Shown here: in pieces, positions 1-6,589 of the stretch | Position numbering within the stretch: the first letter of the stretch is position 1 | Layout: each line of letters opens with the position of its first letter | Origin: Bacteroidales bacterium UBA5206 | Lineage (GTDB): Bacteria; Bacteroidota; Bacteroidia; Bacteroidales; Tenuifilaceae | Direction: 5' to 3' | NCBI GenBank assembly: GCA_002412705.1 | Contig: DHVO01000028.1 | Coordinates: forward strand, 1 to 8,383 | Length of the DNA: 8,383 nt | Translations under genes and position numbers: made by a program | The notes under the pieces: generated by a model | Databases searched by the model: none | Seen by the model: the letters and a program-made list of their open reading frames with translations, nothing else | Told to the model about the DNA's origin: nothing

Positions 1-2337
1 AAACTGGGTGTTAATTTGCGATTCGCTAGTTTCAATGGCATTCTTCCAAACCACACTAAGTACACTCCCTGGAGCAAAGTTCCACTGGTAGGTTAGGTCT
101 AGATTGAAAATATTGTAGTTCTTATCTTTATCATCCATTGGTGCTGTTGGCGTAAGGTTTCCATCGCTAAGTAAAATGCTAAAATCCTTATAGTCAACCC
201 AACGCCAATAGTGTCTTACCCTAAGGCTAAACACCGAATTTGCATTTAGGCTAAAGCGCCCATCAACAGTGTTTGTAAGGGTACTTATATTACGGGAACC
301 AATAAACACGTTTAGGTTGTCACTATCGGCATATCCCAAGTCGTTTGCTTCGTAATCCTGCCTAACGGTGTAAACTACCATTATATGGTTGTTAAAGCGC
401 ATGCGTGGCGAAAGACTTACCCAATAGCCATCTTGCCCCATCCTCTCGCCATACCAGTAGCCCATTCGTGTATCTAGGGCAAGAGGCTTTCTATAGTCGC
501 TAGAGGTCCAAAAGCTCATTAAGGTATGCTTGGGAATAATAAGTTTATAACCAGTCCTCCGGGGTTCAAAGTAGTCAACCCTATCCTTAAGGTTTGTGGA
601 CACGTCGACACCAACTGTTAGGTAGTACTTGGCAATTGTTGAATGCGCTCCAATATATACCTCGTTGCTAGTAAATACTCTAGGCTCAAAAAGCTTTGAT
701 TGGTAAAAGCCTACCGATGTATATAAGTCGAGGAATTTACTAAAAGGTTCCAGTTTCCTATAGGTGATCTCTCCCCCATATGAGAACTCATTATTGTTTT
801 GCAAGTATCCCATATCGTTGGGATTATACGTATCGCTCTCCACATTGTGCCAAAGATTGCCCACCCAGCTTCCAGCTGTTTTATGTAGCTCCAAGCGGTA
901 CTTGTAGCCAGAAACATCTTCATCGGCAAAGTGCTGGCTTAAGGCACCAATACCTTTAAACGCATATCTATTAGATGGATTACGTAGTAGCACCTCTGTT
1001 GCAGTAACGTTTGCAGTATAATCGTCGCCTGGCCTAAGTACATTTGTGTTTGCCAAGCTAACGTAGGAGTTGTACGGAAGAGTTTGATCCACAACAAACA
1101 TGTTGTAGTTTGTAAACGCTTGTGTTCTGTACTTTCTCTTTTCGCCAGAGATAGTGTCAACAATACGAGCATAAGCAGCATCGGTTATGGCATTAAATAG
1201 CCCCAACCCTGTTCCCGTGGAAGTTCTTCCCGATATTTTAGTTGCATTAAGCATCTTAGTTTCAAGGGGACTCTCATAAATTATTTCATTACTTGCAAGA
1301 GACTCCCTTGCGGCACCATAATTAGCAGGTCTAGAGCCAATACGACGCGAATAGAAAATATTACCCTTATTAAACAGTTCTGTTCCTTCGGTAAAAAAGT
1401 CGCGCTGCTCATCGTAATAAACCTCAAAGGGAGAAAGATTAAGCACCCTATCATCAGATTTTACCTGACCAAAATCTGGTATAAGTGTCATATCGAGCGT
1501 AAAGCTCTCATTTAGCCCAAGCTTAACATCCATACCTCCATTCACTTTATACTCAAACCCATCTGCACCAGCATACTTATCTGCATAAGCCGAAAGGTAG
1601 GGACTAAACGATAACCTTACCGGAGGATTAATCCCCTTTAGTCCAGAGAGCTCTCCCGATTGGCTAACCAATACAGAGGAGTTTGTTCTATCTATTGGAT
1701 TCCAACTGCTACGCTCGTTATGTCTTTTTATGAGACGTATAAAGTTAATGCCCCAGCTATTACTGCCATTCTTTGTGAAACGAAGCGCTGAAAAAGGAAT
1801 TTTTATCTCCACATACCAACCATCATCTGCAATTCTTGTTTGGCTTAACCAAACCGCATTCCAGTTTCTATCCTTTGAGTTTCCCACATACTTAAAATCG
1901 GTTTGAACGCCCGAAGCCGATACAAGAAACTCTTGGTAGTTAATGCCATCATCATAAGGGCTTACAAGCACAGAAAAAGCATCGGACTTAAGATTATCGC
2001 TCTGATCGCGTAAACCAAGTTCCCTATAAATACCATCAGGGTTAGAGTCCTGCAAAAAAGCGCCTATGTATAGAGCATTATCATCGTAAAGAACTTTAAC
2101 TGTACTTTTCTCACTTGCTGCAACACCGCTGTAGGGTTCGTACTGTGTAAAACCAGTAGTTTCCTGGGCCTTAGCCCACTCTGGTTCGGAGAGCTCCCCA
2201 TCAATCTTAATGCCTCCATCAACTCTAAGGGCTTCAAGCTGTTTCCGTTCGGCAGGTAAACGCTTATTTCCCTTCGAATTTGCATCTAATACAGAAAAAC
2301 AGATTAACGCTGCACAGATATAAATAATGCGACTCAT
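1..2337 (-). CDS. CBM9-like / DUF5916 family secreted protein, 3' end cut by the window
   Basis: An open frame of 779 codons runs from the ATG at 2337 to the window edge with no stop, so the C-terminus is missing. Residues 1-20 look like a signal peptide (MSRII, hydrophobic core, then polar). Residues about 35-235 match the CBM9-like domain that begins these proteins (VDGGIKIDGELSEPEW near 39-54; IKIPFSALRF near 178-187). From about 240 onward the DUF5916 signature is clear: IPDFGQVKSDDRVLNLSPFE (286-305), then QRDFFTEGTELF and FYSRRIG (328-334). The rest alternates aromatic and polar residues, as expected for an outer-membrane beta-barrel. No biochemical role is established for the family; cell-surface or outer-membrane location and glycan contact are inferences from the domains. 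Family members are usually around 800 residues or more, so probably only a short tail is missing. No Shine-Dalgarno sequence precedes the ATG, which is normal in Bacteroidota. Family assignment is firm, function open. Confidence 0.9.
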   Translation of the reverse strand, partial: MSRIIYICAALICFSVLDANSKGNKRLPAERKQLEALRVDGGIKIDGELSEPEWAKAQETTGFTQYEPYSGVAASEKSTVKVLYDDNALYIGAFLQDSNPDGIYRELGLRDQSDNLKSDAFSVLVSPYDDGINYQEFLVSASGVQTDFKYVGNSKDRNWNAVWLSQTRIADDGWYVEIKIPFSALRFTKNGSNSWGINFIRLIKRHNERSSWNPIDRTNSSVLVSQSGELSGLKGINPPVRLSFSPYLSAYADKYAGADGFEYKVNGGMDVKLGLNESFTLDMTLIPDFGQVKSDDRVLNLSPFEVYYDEQRDFFTEGTELFNKGNIFYSRRIGSRPANYGAARESLASNEIIYESPLETKMLNATKISGRTSTGTGLGLFNAITDAAYARIVDTISGEKRKYRTQAFTNYNMFVVDQTLPYNSYVSLANTNVLRPGDDYTANVTATEVLLRNPSNRYAFKGIGALSQHFADEDVSGYKYRLELHKTAGSWVGNLWHNVESDTYNPNDMGYLQNNNEFSYGGEITYRKLEPFSKFLDLYTSVGFYQSKLFEPRVFTSNEVYIGAHSTIAKYYLTVGVDVSTNLKDRVDYFEPRRTGYKLIIPKHTLMSFWTSSDYRKPLALDTRMGYWYGERMGQDGYWVSLSPRMRFNNHIMVVYTVRQDYEANDLGYADSDNLNVFIGSRNISTLTNTVDGRFSLNANSVFSLRVRHYWRWVDYKDFSILLSDGNLTPTAPMDDKDKNYNIFNLDLTYQWNFAPGSVLSVVWKNAIETSESQINTQF

Positions 2338-2463
2338 TTATGGTTTTGTTTAGGTTCGTATTTTTGAGTACTAGGATTGTTTTTGGTTTAATGGTTTATG
2401 CCACTTTTTTACGAAAAACACAAACCCAACATACTGATGTTCTGAATATTGCTTCGAATACAG

Positions 2464-2503
2464 AAATAAAAAACCACTACCCCTATTTCCAAAGGATAGC
2501 AGT
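2464..2503 (-). terminator. Terminator-like hairpin in the leader of the DUF5916 gene
   Basis: On the minus strand ACTGCTATCC (2503-2494) can pair with GGGTAGTGGT (2482-2473) across an 11-nt loop. This gives 10 pairs, of which three are G-U wobbles. Six T's (2473-2468) and then ATTT follow. It lies about 130 bases before the DUF5916 start. It may be a back-up terminator for prfC, whose main terminator is about 100 bases upstream, or an attenuator acting on the DUF5916 leader. The wobbles make it weaker than the other two terminators in the window. Confidence 0.4.
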
Positions 2504-2539
2504 TAAACGATAAGAAGAAGATTATTTGTCCCAATTACA

Positions 2540-2547
2540 CAAACGTA
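2540..2547 (-). promoter_or_regulatory. Possible -7 promoter element for the DUF5916 gene
   Basis: TACGTTTG on the minus strand (2547-2540) matches the Bacteroidota -7 consensus TAnnTTTG exactly. It sits downstream of the prfC terminator, where a promoter for the next gene is expected. No TTTG is found at the usual -33 distance, so only half the promoter is supported. If used, it would give a leader of about 195 bases that includes the hairpin at 2464-2503. Confidence 0.35.
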
Positions 2548-2598
2548 TCACCATGCAAAAGGTTACATACGTATATAGATGCTAAAAAACGGCGCAAC

Positions 2599-2629
2599 AA
2601 AAAAGGCCGCTTTTGATAAAGCGACCTTT
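2599..2629 (-). terminator. Intrinsic terminator of prfC
   Basis: Read on the minus strand, AAAGGTCGCTTT (2629-2618), loop ATCA, then AAAGCGGCCTTT (2613-2602) forms a 12-pair stem with a single G-U wobble. It is followed by a T run (2604-2599 is six T's, partly shared with the stem). On the plus strand the wobble becomes an A-C mismatch and no T run follows, so it acts for leftward transcripts. It starts 21 bases after the prfC stop codon. Confidence 0.85.
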
Positions 2630-2650
2630 ATTTGTATCTGAAGTAATAGA

Positions 2651-4231
2651 CTAAAACTCAGATGTAAAATGAAACTTAATATCAGTAAACTTATCTTGTG
2701 CCATTTGTAAGGAGTAAGGAGAGTCGGCAAGAAAAACTTCTCGGCCATGCTTGTCAACAGCAAGGTTGTTGTACTTACGTTTGCGGAAATCGTCAAGCTG
2801 CTCCTTATTAGTACTCTCAATCCAGCAAGCTTTGTATAGGTTTATTGGCTCGTAACGACAAAGTGCGCTGTACTCATGCTCAAGGCGGTACTGTATTACC
2901 TCAAACTGGAGAGCCCCCACTGTTCCAATAATTTTGCGTCCATTGCTCTTTTGGGTAAAAAGCTGCGCAACACCTTCGTCCATAAGTTGATCTATACCCT
3001 TTGATAGCTGCTTAAACTTCATAGGATCCGCATTCTCTATGTAGCGGAACATCTCTGGAGAAAAGCTAGGAATTCCCTTAAACATAAGGTTTTCACCCTC
3101 GGTTAGAGTATCTCCAATTTTAAAGTTACCCGTATCGTGCAAACCAATAATATCGCCTGGATACGCAAAATCCACAATAGATTTTTTATCGGCCATGAAT
3201 GCGTTGGGGCTCGAAAACTTAATCTGTTTACCTAATCTAACGTGCGTATAGGGCTTATTCCGCTCAAAGGTACCCGAGCAAATTTTTAGAAACGCCAACC
3301 TATCCCTATGGTTTGGATCCATGTTAGCGTGTATTTTGAAAACAAAGCCAGTAAGCTTACTCTCAAAGGGATCAACCACACGGCTAGCGGCAGTTGATTT
3401 GCGTGGATGCGGAGCAATGTTTATAAAGCAGTTAAGCAGCTCTTGTACTCCAAAGTTATTAAGCGCGCTCCCAAAGAAAACGGGTGCAACCTCTGCACTT
3501 AGGTAGGTATCTAGTTCAAAGGGAGGATAAACCTCATCAATTAGGTGCAAATCCTCGCGGAAGTGATCGGTATATGGCGAAATGTACTTATCCAGTTCAG
3601 GTGAGCTAACATCAGTAATCTCAACAACATCATCGCTTACGGTTTGCTTATCGTCGGAAAAGAATAGGTTTAGCTTCTTTTCGTACATATTATATACCCC
3701 CTTAAAGGTAGGCCCTTGGCTAATGGGCCAGCTTAGCGGGCGAACCTTAATTTGCAGTTCACTCTCAATCTCGTCCAAAATGTCGAAGGGATCTTTACCT
3801 GTGCGGTCCAGCTTATTAACAAAAACAATTACTGGGGTTTTGCGCATGCGGCAAACGTTCATAAGCTTGCGCGTTTGGCTTTCCACCCCTTTTGCATGGT
3901 CAATAACAATAATTACGCTATCAACCGCGGTAAGAGTTCTAAAGGTGTCCTCGGCAAAATCCTCGTGACCAGGAGTATCAAGAATGTTAATTTTAACATC
4001 TCTATACTCAAAGCCCATTACCGATGTAGCAACAGAGATACCCCTTTGGCGCTCAATCTCCATAAAGTCTGATGTTGCCCCTTTCTTAATCTTGTTGCTC
4101 TTTACAGCACCCGCAACGTGAATGGCACCACCAAATAGAAGTAACTTTTCGGTGAGGGTTGTTTTACCAGCATCGGGGTGACTTACAATGGCAAATGTAC
4201 GCCTGCGCTTTATCTCTTTTTCTAAACTCAT
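2651..4231 (-). CDS. prfC: Peptide chain release factor 3 (RF3)
   Basis: RF3 is a cytoplasmic translational GTPase that removes RF1/RF2 from the ribosome after peptide release. The protein has 526 residues, close to the 529 of the E. coli protein. The GTPase motifs are all present: G1 HPDAGKTT (18-25), the switch I region RQRGISVATS (61-70), G3 DTPGHEDF (85-92), G4 NKLDR (139-143) and G5 GSALNNFG (254-261). Domain II (about 290-375) and the RF3 C-terminal domain (about 390-526) follow. The frame stays open upstream to an ATG at 4282, but the start at 4231 is preferred. MSLEKEIKRRRTFAIVSHPD is the normal RF3 N-terminus, and a -7 promoter element lies inside the would-be extension. There is no Shine-Dalgarno sequence. 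It appears monocistronic, with terminators on both sides. Nothing unusual was seen in the protein. Confidence 0.97.
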   Translation of the reverse strand: MSLEKEIKRRRTFAIVSHPDAGKTTLTEKLLLFGGAIHVAGAVKSNKIKKGATSDFMEIERQRGISVATSVMGFEYRDVKINILDTPGHEDFAEDTFRTLTAVDSVIIVIDHAKGVESQTRKLMNVCRMRKTPVIVFVNKLDRTGKDPFDILDEIESELQIKVRPLSWPISQGPTFKGVYNMYEKKLNLFFSDDKQTVSDDVVEITDVSSPELDKYISPYTDHFREDLHLIDEVYPPFELDTYLSAEVAPVFFGSALNNFGVQELLNCFINIAPHPRKSTAASRVVDPFESKLTGFVFKIHANMDPNHRDRLAFLKICSGTFERNKPYTHVRLGKQIKFSSPNAFMADKKSIVDFAYPGDIIGLHDTGNFKIGDTLTEGENLMFKGIPSFSPEMFRYIENADPMKFKQLSKGIDQLMDEGVAQLFTQKSNGRKIIGTVGALQFEVIQYRLEHEYSALCRYEPINLYKACWIESTNKEQLDDFRKRKYNNLAVDKHGREVFLADSPYSLQMAQDKFTDIKFHFTSEF

Positions 4232-4252
4232 TATGCTACAATTTTCGGGGCG

Positions 4253-4260
4253 CAAAGTTA
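4253..4260 (-). promoter_or_regulatory. prfC: -7 promoter element of prfC
   Basis: TAACTTTG on the minus strand (4260-4253) is an exact match to the Bacteroidota -7 consensus TAnnTTTG, 21 bases before the prfC ATG. The nearest upstream TTTG (4278-4275) leaves a gap of only 14 bases, shorter than the usual ~19-21, so the -33 half is uncertain. The position between the racemase terminator and prfC fits. It predicts a very short leader of roughly 15 bases. Confidence 0.55.
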
Positions 4261-4331
4261 GCAAAATAATGGAGCAAACCATACTAACGTAATGAGTTTA
4301 AAGCGGAAGCCCACTCCTTGCTTACAAGCAC

Positions 4332-4366
4332 AAAAAAAGCCCTAAGACATATACTCTTAGGGCTTT
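4332..4366 (-). terminator. Intrinsic terminator of the GNAT-racemase operon
   Basis: A perfect 12-base inverted repeat, AAAGCCCTAAGA and TCTTAGGGCTTT, flanks a 7-base loop (4348-4354). On the minus strand it runs into seven T's (4338-4332, partly in the stem), then GTGC. It begins 16 bases after the racemase stop. The plus strand has no T run beyond the stem, so the direction is leftward. Confidence 0.92.
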
Positions 4367-4382
4367 GGTATTAAGCGTAGAA

Positions 4383-5474
4383 CTATATAAACTTCTTGTC
4401 TATATACTTGGAGTTCATTAACCTTGCTATGGCCATGTAGCTGGGAAAAAAACGAATTTTATCGCCAACTTTGTACTTGCACTTCAAATTATTTTGTACA
4501 GGACCCAAATCATAAACTGTCATATCGGAGGTTGTTCCCGCAAAACGAATATTGCCATCCTTAGGCGTTAGCTCATGAACATCAACGTCGAGCAGGCCAA
4601 AATCCAGAATGGCACGATAGCTCTTATCGTAATCCAGCTCAATGTCATCGGCAGTATGGCCAATATTTCCATCGGTTATAATTCCATCGGGGATTGTTTC
4701 CTTCACCTCAAGCTCTATGATATTACTCTTATACTCGAAGGTATCCACCGATAAATCCCTAAACTTTTTACCATCGAAGGGAGTTGTACCAATAAATGCA
4801 GATTCACCAATGCGTAAGTGGTTAATTGTTTTGGGCATAGCGGGCTTACCCACCAAAGGCAGAGTTATTGAGCTGCCACCCGATATAATGGGCATAACCG
4901 TATTAAACTTGGCCTCAATAAGCTGCTTGTACAACGATAGCTGTAGCAGCTTATCATATGTTGGTTGTATGCCATACATACACCCCAAGTTAGTCCCAAT
5001 GCCCTCTATTTTGATTGAGTCAAGTTCAAAAACCCGCTTGTAAAAGTCTAGTACTTTATCGCGCAAAATACCTTCACGAAGTTCACCCAGCTCAATCATT
5101 ATAATAATTCTATGGACTTTCCCTTGGCGTTTAGCCTCAGCATTAATAGCCTCTATGGTTCTAAACGATGAGTTTAGGGAGATATCAGCATAGGTTACCA
5201 GCGTTTTAATGGAATCAATGGCAGGAGGTTTAACATACATTGTAACTATTTCGGGGTTTATCTCCTTAACACGCTTTAAACCAGATAACCTAGAATCGGC
5301 GACGCTATGCAAACGCTTTACCGCAGGATGAAAAAGCAGCTTATTTAAAAAGTCGGTATGACCAGAAAGAATTTTGGCCACCAGAGTCCACTCCATGTTG
5401 TTCTTCTCCAGAAAAACATTGAGCTTCTCTATGTTCTGAATAATTTTGTCGGATTTAATGAGTAGTTCAGCCAT
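4383..5474 (-). CDS. PLP-dependent alanine/ornithine racemase-family enzyme
   Basis: The product has 363 residues and the N-terminal alanine-racemase TIM-barrel fold. K34 in LVAKILSGH is the expected lysine that forms the Schiff base with pyridoxal phosphate. MIELGELREG (126-135), ISGGSS (197-202, phosphate-binding type), LRIGES (220-225) and GTTSDM (313-318) follow the order I recall for clostridial ornithine racemase (Orr). The C-terminal end, YKVGDKIRFFPSYMAIARLM (334-353), also resembles that group. It lacks the C-terminal domain features of cell-wall alanine racemase, so a catabolic or specialised amino-acid racemase is likelier than Alr. It would interconvert L and D forms of an amino acid in the cytoplasm; ornithine is the best guess, not proven. 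The gene lies 11 bases after the GNAT gene, with a strong Shine-Dalgarno sequence overlapping that gene's stop, and is followed by a strong terminator. No D-ornithine aminomutase or dehydrogenase gene is in the window. Confidence 0.85.
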   Translation of the reverse strand: MAELLIKSDKIIQNIEKLNVFLEKNNMEWTLVAKILSGHTDFLNKLLFHPAVKRLHSVADSRLSGLKRVKEINPEIVTMYVKPPAIDSIKTLVTYADISLNSSFRTIEAINAEAKRQGKVHRIIIMIELGELREGILRDKVLDFYKRVFELDSIKIEGIGTNLGCMYGIQPTYDKLLQLSLYKQLIEAKFNTVMPIISGGSSITLPLVGKPAMPKTINHLRIGESAFIGTTPFDGKKFRDLSVDTFEYKSNIIELEVKETIPDGIITDGNIGHTADDIELDYDKSYRAILDFGLLDVDVHELTPKDGNIRFAGTTSDMTVYDLGPVQNNLKCKYKVGDKIRFFPSYMAIARLMNSKYIDKKFI

Positions 5475-5480
5475 AAACCA

Positions 5481-5487
5481 CCCTCCT
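5481..5487 (-). promoter_or_regulatory. Strong Shine-Dalgarno sequence overlapping the upstream stop codon
   Basis: AGGAGGG on the minus strand (5487-5481) lies 6 bases before the racemase ATG. Its first two bases are the last two of the GNAT stop codon TAG (5488-5486). It fixes the racemase start and suggests coupling between the end of GNAT translation and the start of the racemase. Such strong sites are uncommon in Bacteroidota, and the other starts seen in this window lack one. Confidence 0.8.
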
Positions 5488-5929
5488 ACTTTTTATAGAA
5501 ACGCATCTCGGCGTACTTAGAACCAAAACCGATGCGTTCGTAAAGGCGTTTTGCAGGATTATCGTATTCTACGTGAAGGGCAATATCGCCCTGAGAGCGG
5601 TCAATGGCAGCCTCCATAAGCTGCTTCCCTATGCCATTTCCTCGCTTAGCTGCATCAACAGCAATGTAAACCAAAATATTTTCGGGGATATAACCATCCA
5701 TACCCGTTCTGTTCATTATTACAACTCCAACCAGTTGGTTGTTAAGGTATCCAGTTAAAATGAAACCACCTTTACCCTCTTGGCCTGAAAATGCATAGTC
5801 AATAGATTTTCCAATTGCTTCCTTTGAGTCGCCAAATCGGTCGAGATGCTTAAATAGGAATTCAATTAAATCCTCACGGGATAAATTTTTGAAATCAGTA
5901 GCGGAGTTGATCTGTTCAATAGTCAACAT
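5486..5929 (-). CDS. GNAT family N-acetyltransferase
   Basis: This 147-residue protein is a single GNAT domain, which moves an acetyl group from acetyl-CoA to an amine. The acetyl-CoA pyrophosphate-binding motif A is IAVDAAKRGNGIGKQLMEAA (89-108), with R96-G97-N98-G99-I100-G101 as the RxxGxG core. Motif B is HVEYDNPAKRLYERIGF (119-135). N124 and Y130 are in the usual places, Y130 being the likely general acid. The N-terminal third (1-60) is the variable acceptor-binding part, so the substrate cannot be named. It is the first gene of a two-gene operon with the racemase, transcribed from the promoter at 6051-6020. The pairing hints at an amino acid or related amine as acceptor, but that is inference only. 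The ATG at 5929 has an A/T-rich upstream stretch and no Shine-Dalgarno sequence. Confidence 0.9.
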   Translation of the reverse strand: MLTIEQINSATDFKNLSREDLIEFLFKHLDRFGDSKEAIGKSIDYAFSGQEGKGGFILTGYLNNQLVGVVIMNRTGMDGYIPENILVYIAVDAAKRGNGIGKQLMEAAIDRSQGDIALHVEYDNPAKRLYERIGFGSKYAEMRFYKK

Positions 5930-6019
5930 ACGATAATATTTAGGTTAATAGAAAATTCCGTCGTTGGATTGTACTGAAGACAAACCGTGCAGAAAGGCCG
6001 ACAGAAACATTAATTACCG

Positions 6020-6051
6020 CAAATATACAATAAAATGAGGGTCGATCCAAA
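6020..6051 (-). promoter_or_regulatory. Bacteroidota-type promoter of the GNAT-racemase operon
   Basis: On the minus strand TTTG (6051-6048) is followed after exactly 20 bases by TATATTTG (6027-6020). Both halves match the primary sigma factor consensus of the phylum (TTTG at -33, TAnnTTTG at -7) with a usual spacing. It is the best promoter in the window. Transcription would start near 6013, leaving an A/T-rich leader of about 85 bases before the GNAT ATG; no clear riboswitch or terminator was seen in that leader. Confidence 0.7.
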
Positions 6052-6337
6052 TAAGCCCTGCCACAAAGGCAATTTCACCACCCAAAACTGACAATAAGAC
6101 AGCCACGGAATGAGTGAATTAGAATGAGAAAAGCAAATGGCATTAGCCTATAACCAAATTCGTTAGAACTTATTTAGATTTGCATTTTAATAAACTCAAG
6201 AGCAAACAAAGACTCTACGCATAGCAAAAATAGCTCTACTGATTTTTAATGAGCAAAGATGTAAATCACCGTAAAAAACAGGATTGCACTTTTAATATTT
6301 TCAAATAGTCTAGACCCTCTATCATGCCTGCGATCTT
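6052..6337. other. Gene-free A/T-rich spacer
   Basis: No convincing coding frame, RNA gene or terminator is visible on either strand. The only longish frame reaching this area (minus strand, 6431-6246) is made largely of palindrome sequence and is not treated as a gene. One isolated TAGATTTG (plus strand, 6175-6182) matches a -7 element, but it has no -33 partner and no gene downstream. Confidence 0.6.
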
Positions 6338-6364
6338 CGTGCCGTAGGCACGCAACATCGGTAG
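6338..6364 (+). repeat. Palindrome unit A: GTA-loop hairpin plus ATCGGTAG box
   Basis: CGTGCC-GTA-GGCACG (6338-6352) is a perfect 6-pair stem with a GTA loop. ATCGGTAG follows at 6357-6364, so TCGGTAG begins 11 bases after the loop. The same spacing is found, inverted, in the unit at 6471-6497. The arrangement fits the short dispersed palindromic repeats I know from many Bacteroidota chromosomes. Confidence 0.65.
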
Positions 6365-6388
6365 GTAGCACAAACGGAATAAGAATTA

Positions 6389-6403
6389 CACCCCGTAGGG
6401 GTG
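6389..6403 (+). repeat. Palindrome B: GTA-loop hairpin
   Basis: CACCCC-GTA-GGGGTG is a perfect 6-pair stem with the same GTA loop as unit A, but no CGGTAG box follows. It faces the hairpin at 6429-6444. Confidence 0.6.
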
Positions 6404-6428
6404 AGCCTTTGAGCCTCTTTAATTCGAA

Positions 6429-6444
6429 CACCCCTTACGGGGCG
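6429..6444 (-). repeat. Palindrome C: GTAA-loop hairpin
   Basis: On the minus strand CGCCCC-GTAA-GGGGTG forms a 6-pair stem with one G-U wobble. It is an inverted near-copy of palindrome B, 25 bases away, so B and C could also pair with each other. No CGGTAG box is attached. Confidence 0.55.
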
Positions 6445-6470
6445 AAAAACACACCATTGAACGCCCTACT

Positions 6471-6497
6471 CTACCGACAGATTGCCCCTAACGGGGC
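6471..6497 (-). repeat. Palindrome unit D: GTTA-loop hairpin plus TGTCGGTAG box
   Basis: On the minus strand GCCCC-GTTA-GGGGC (6497-6484) is a perfect 5-pair stem. TGTCGGTAG follows at 6479-6471, with TCGGTAG 11 bases after the loop exactly as in unit A. It points toward unit A, so the four elements form a nested inverted set centred near 6417. Confidence 0.65.
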
Positions 6498-6589
6498 TTA
6501 AAACGAGTGAATTACAAACTTCATTAACCCATTATATTTGTGGTAGAACCACAATAATAGAAGATACAATAGAATTATTGATTGGACAA

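Noticed and set aside
2484..2500. -7-like TATCCTTTG in the DUF5916 leader
   Set aside because: It has three bases rather than two between TA and TTTG and no upstream TTTG at the right distance; it is also part of the terminator-like hairpin.
3321..4072. Plus-strand frames of 61-128 codons opposite prfC
   Set aside because: They are shadows of the conserved prfC frame, overlap each other in different phases and show no known domain.
4232..4282. Upstream in-frame ATG that would add 17 residues to RF3
   Set aside because: The extension is not RF3-like, it covers the -7 promoter element at 4253-4260, and the protein starting at 4231 already has the usual RF3 N-terminus and length.
6175..6300. 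Possible plus-strand small RNA (TAGATTTG at 6175, T run near 6241-6247)
   Set aside because: There is no -33 element, and the only inverted repeat (AGAGC/GCTCT) has a long unpaired loop and few pairs; not better than chance.
6246..6431. 61-codon minus-strand frame in the spacer
   Set aside because: It runs through palindromes A and B and its amino-acid sequence is the translation of repeat DNA (many arginines and prolines). It has no start signal or neighbour support.
6338..6497. CRISPR array
   Set aside because: The repeats are short, in both orientations, differ in stem sequence and have unequal spacing; no cas genes are present.
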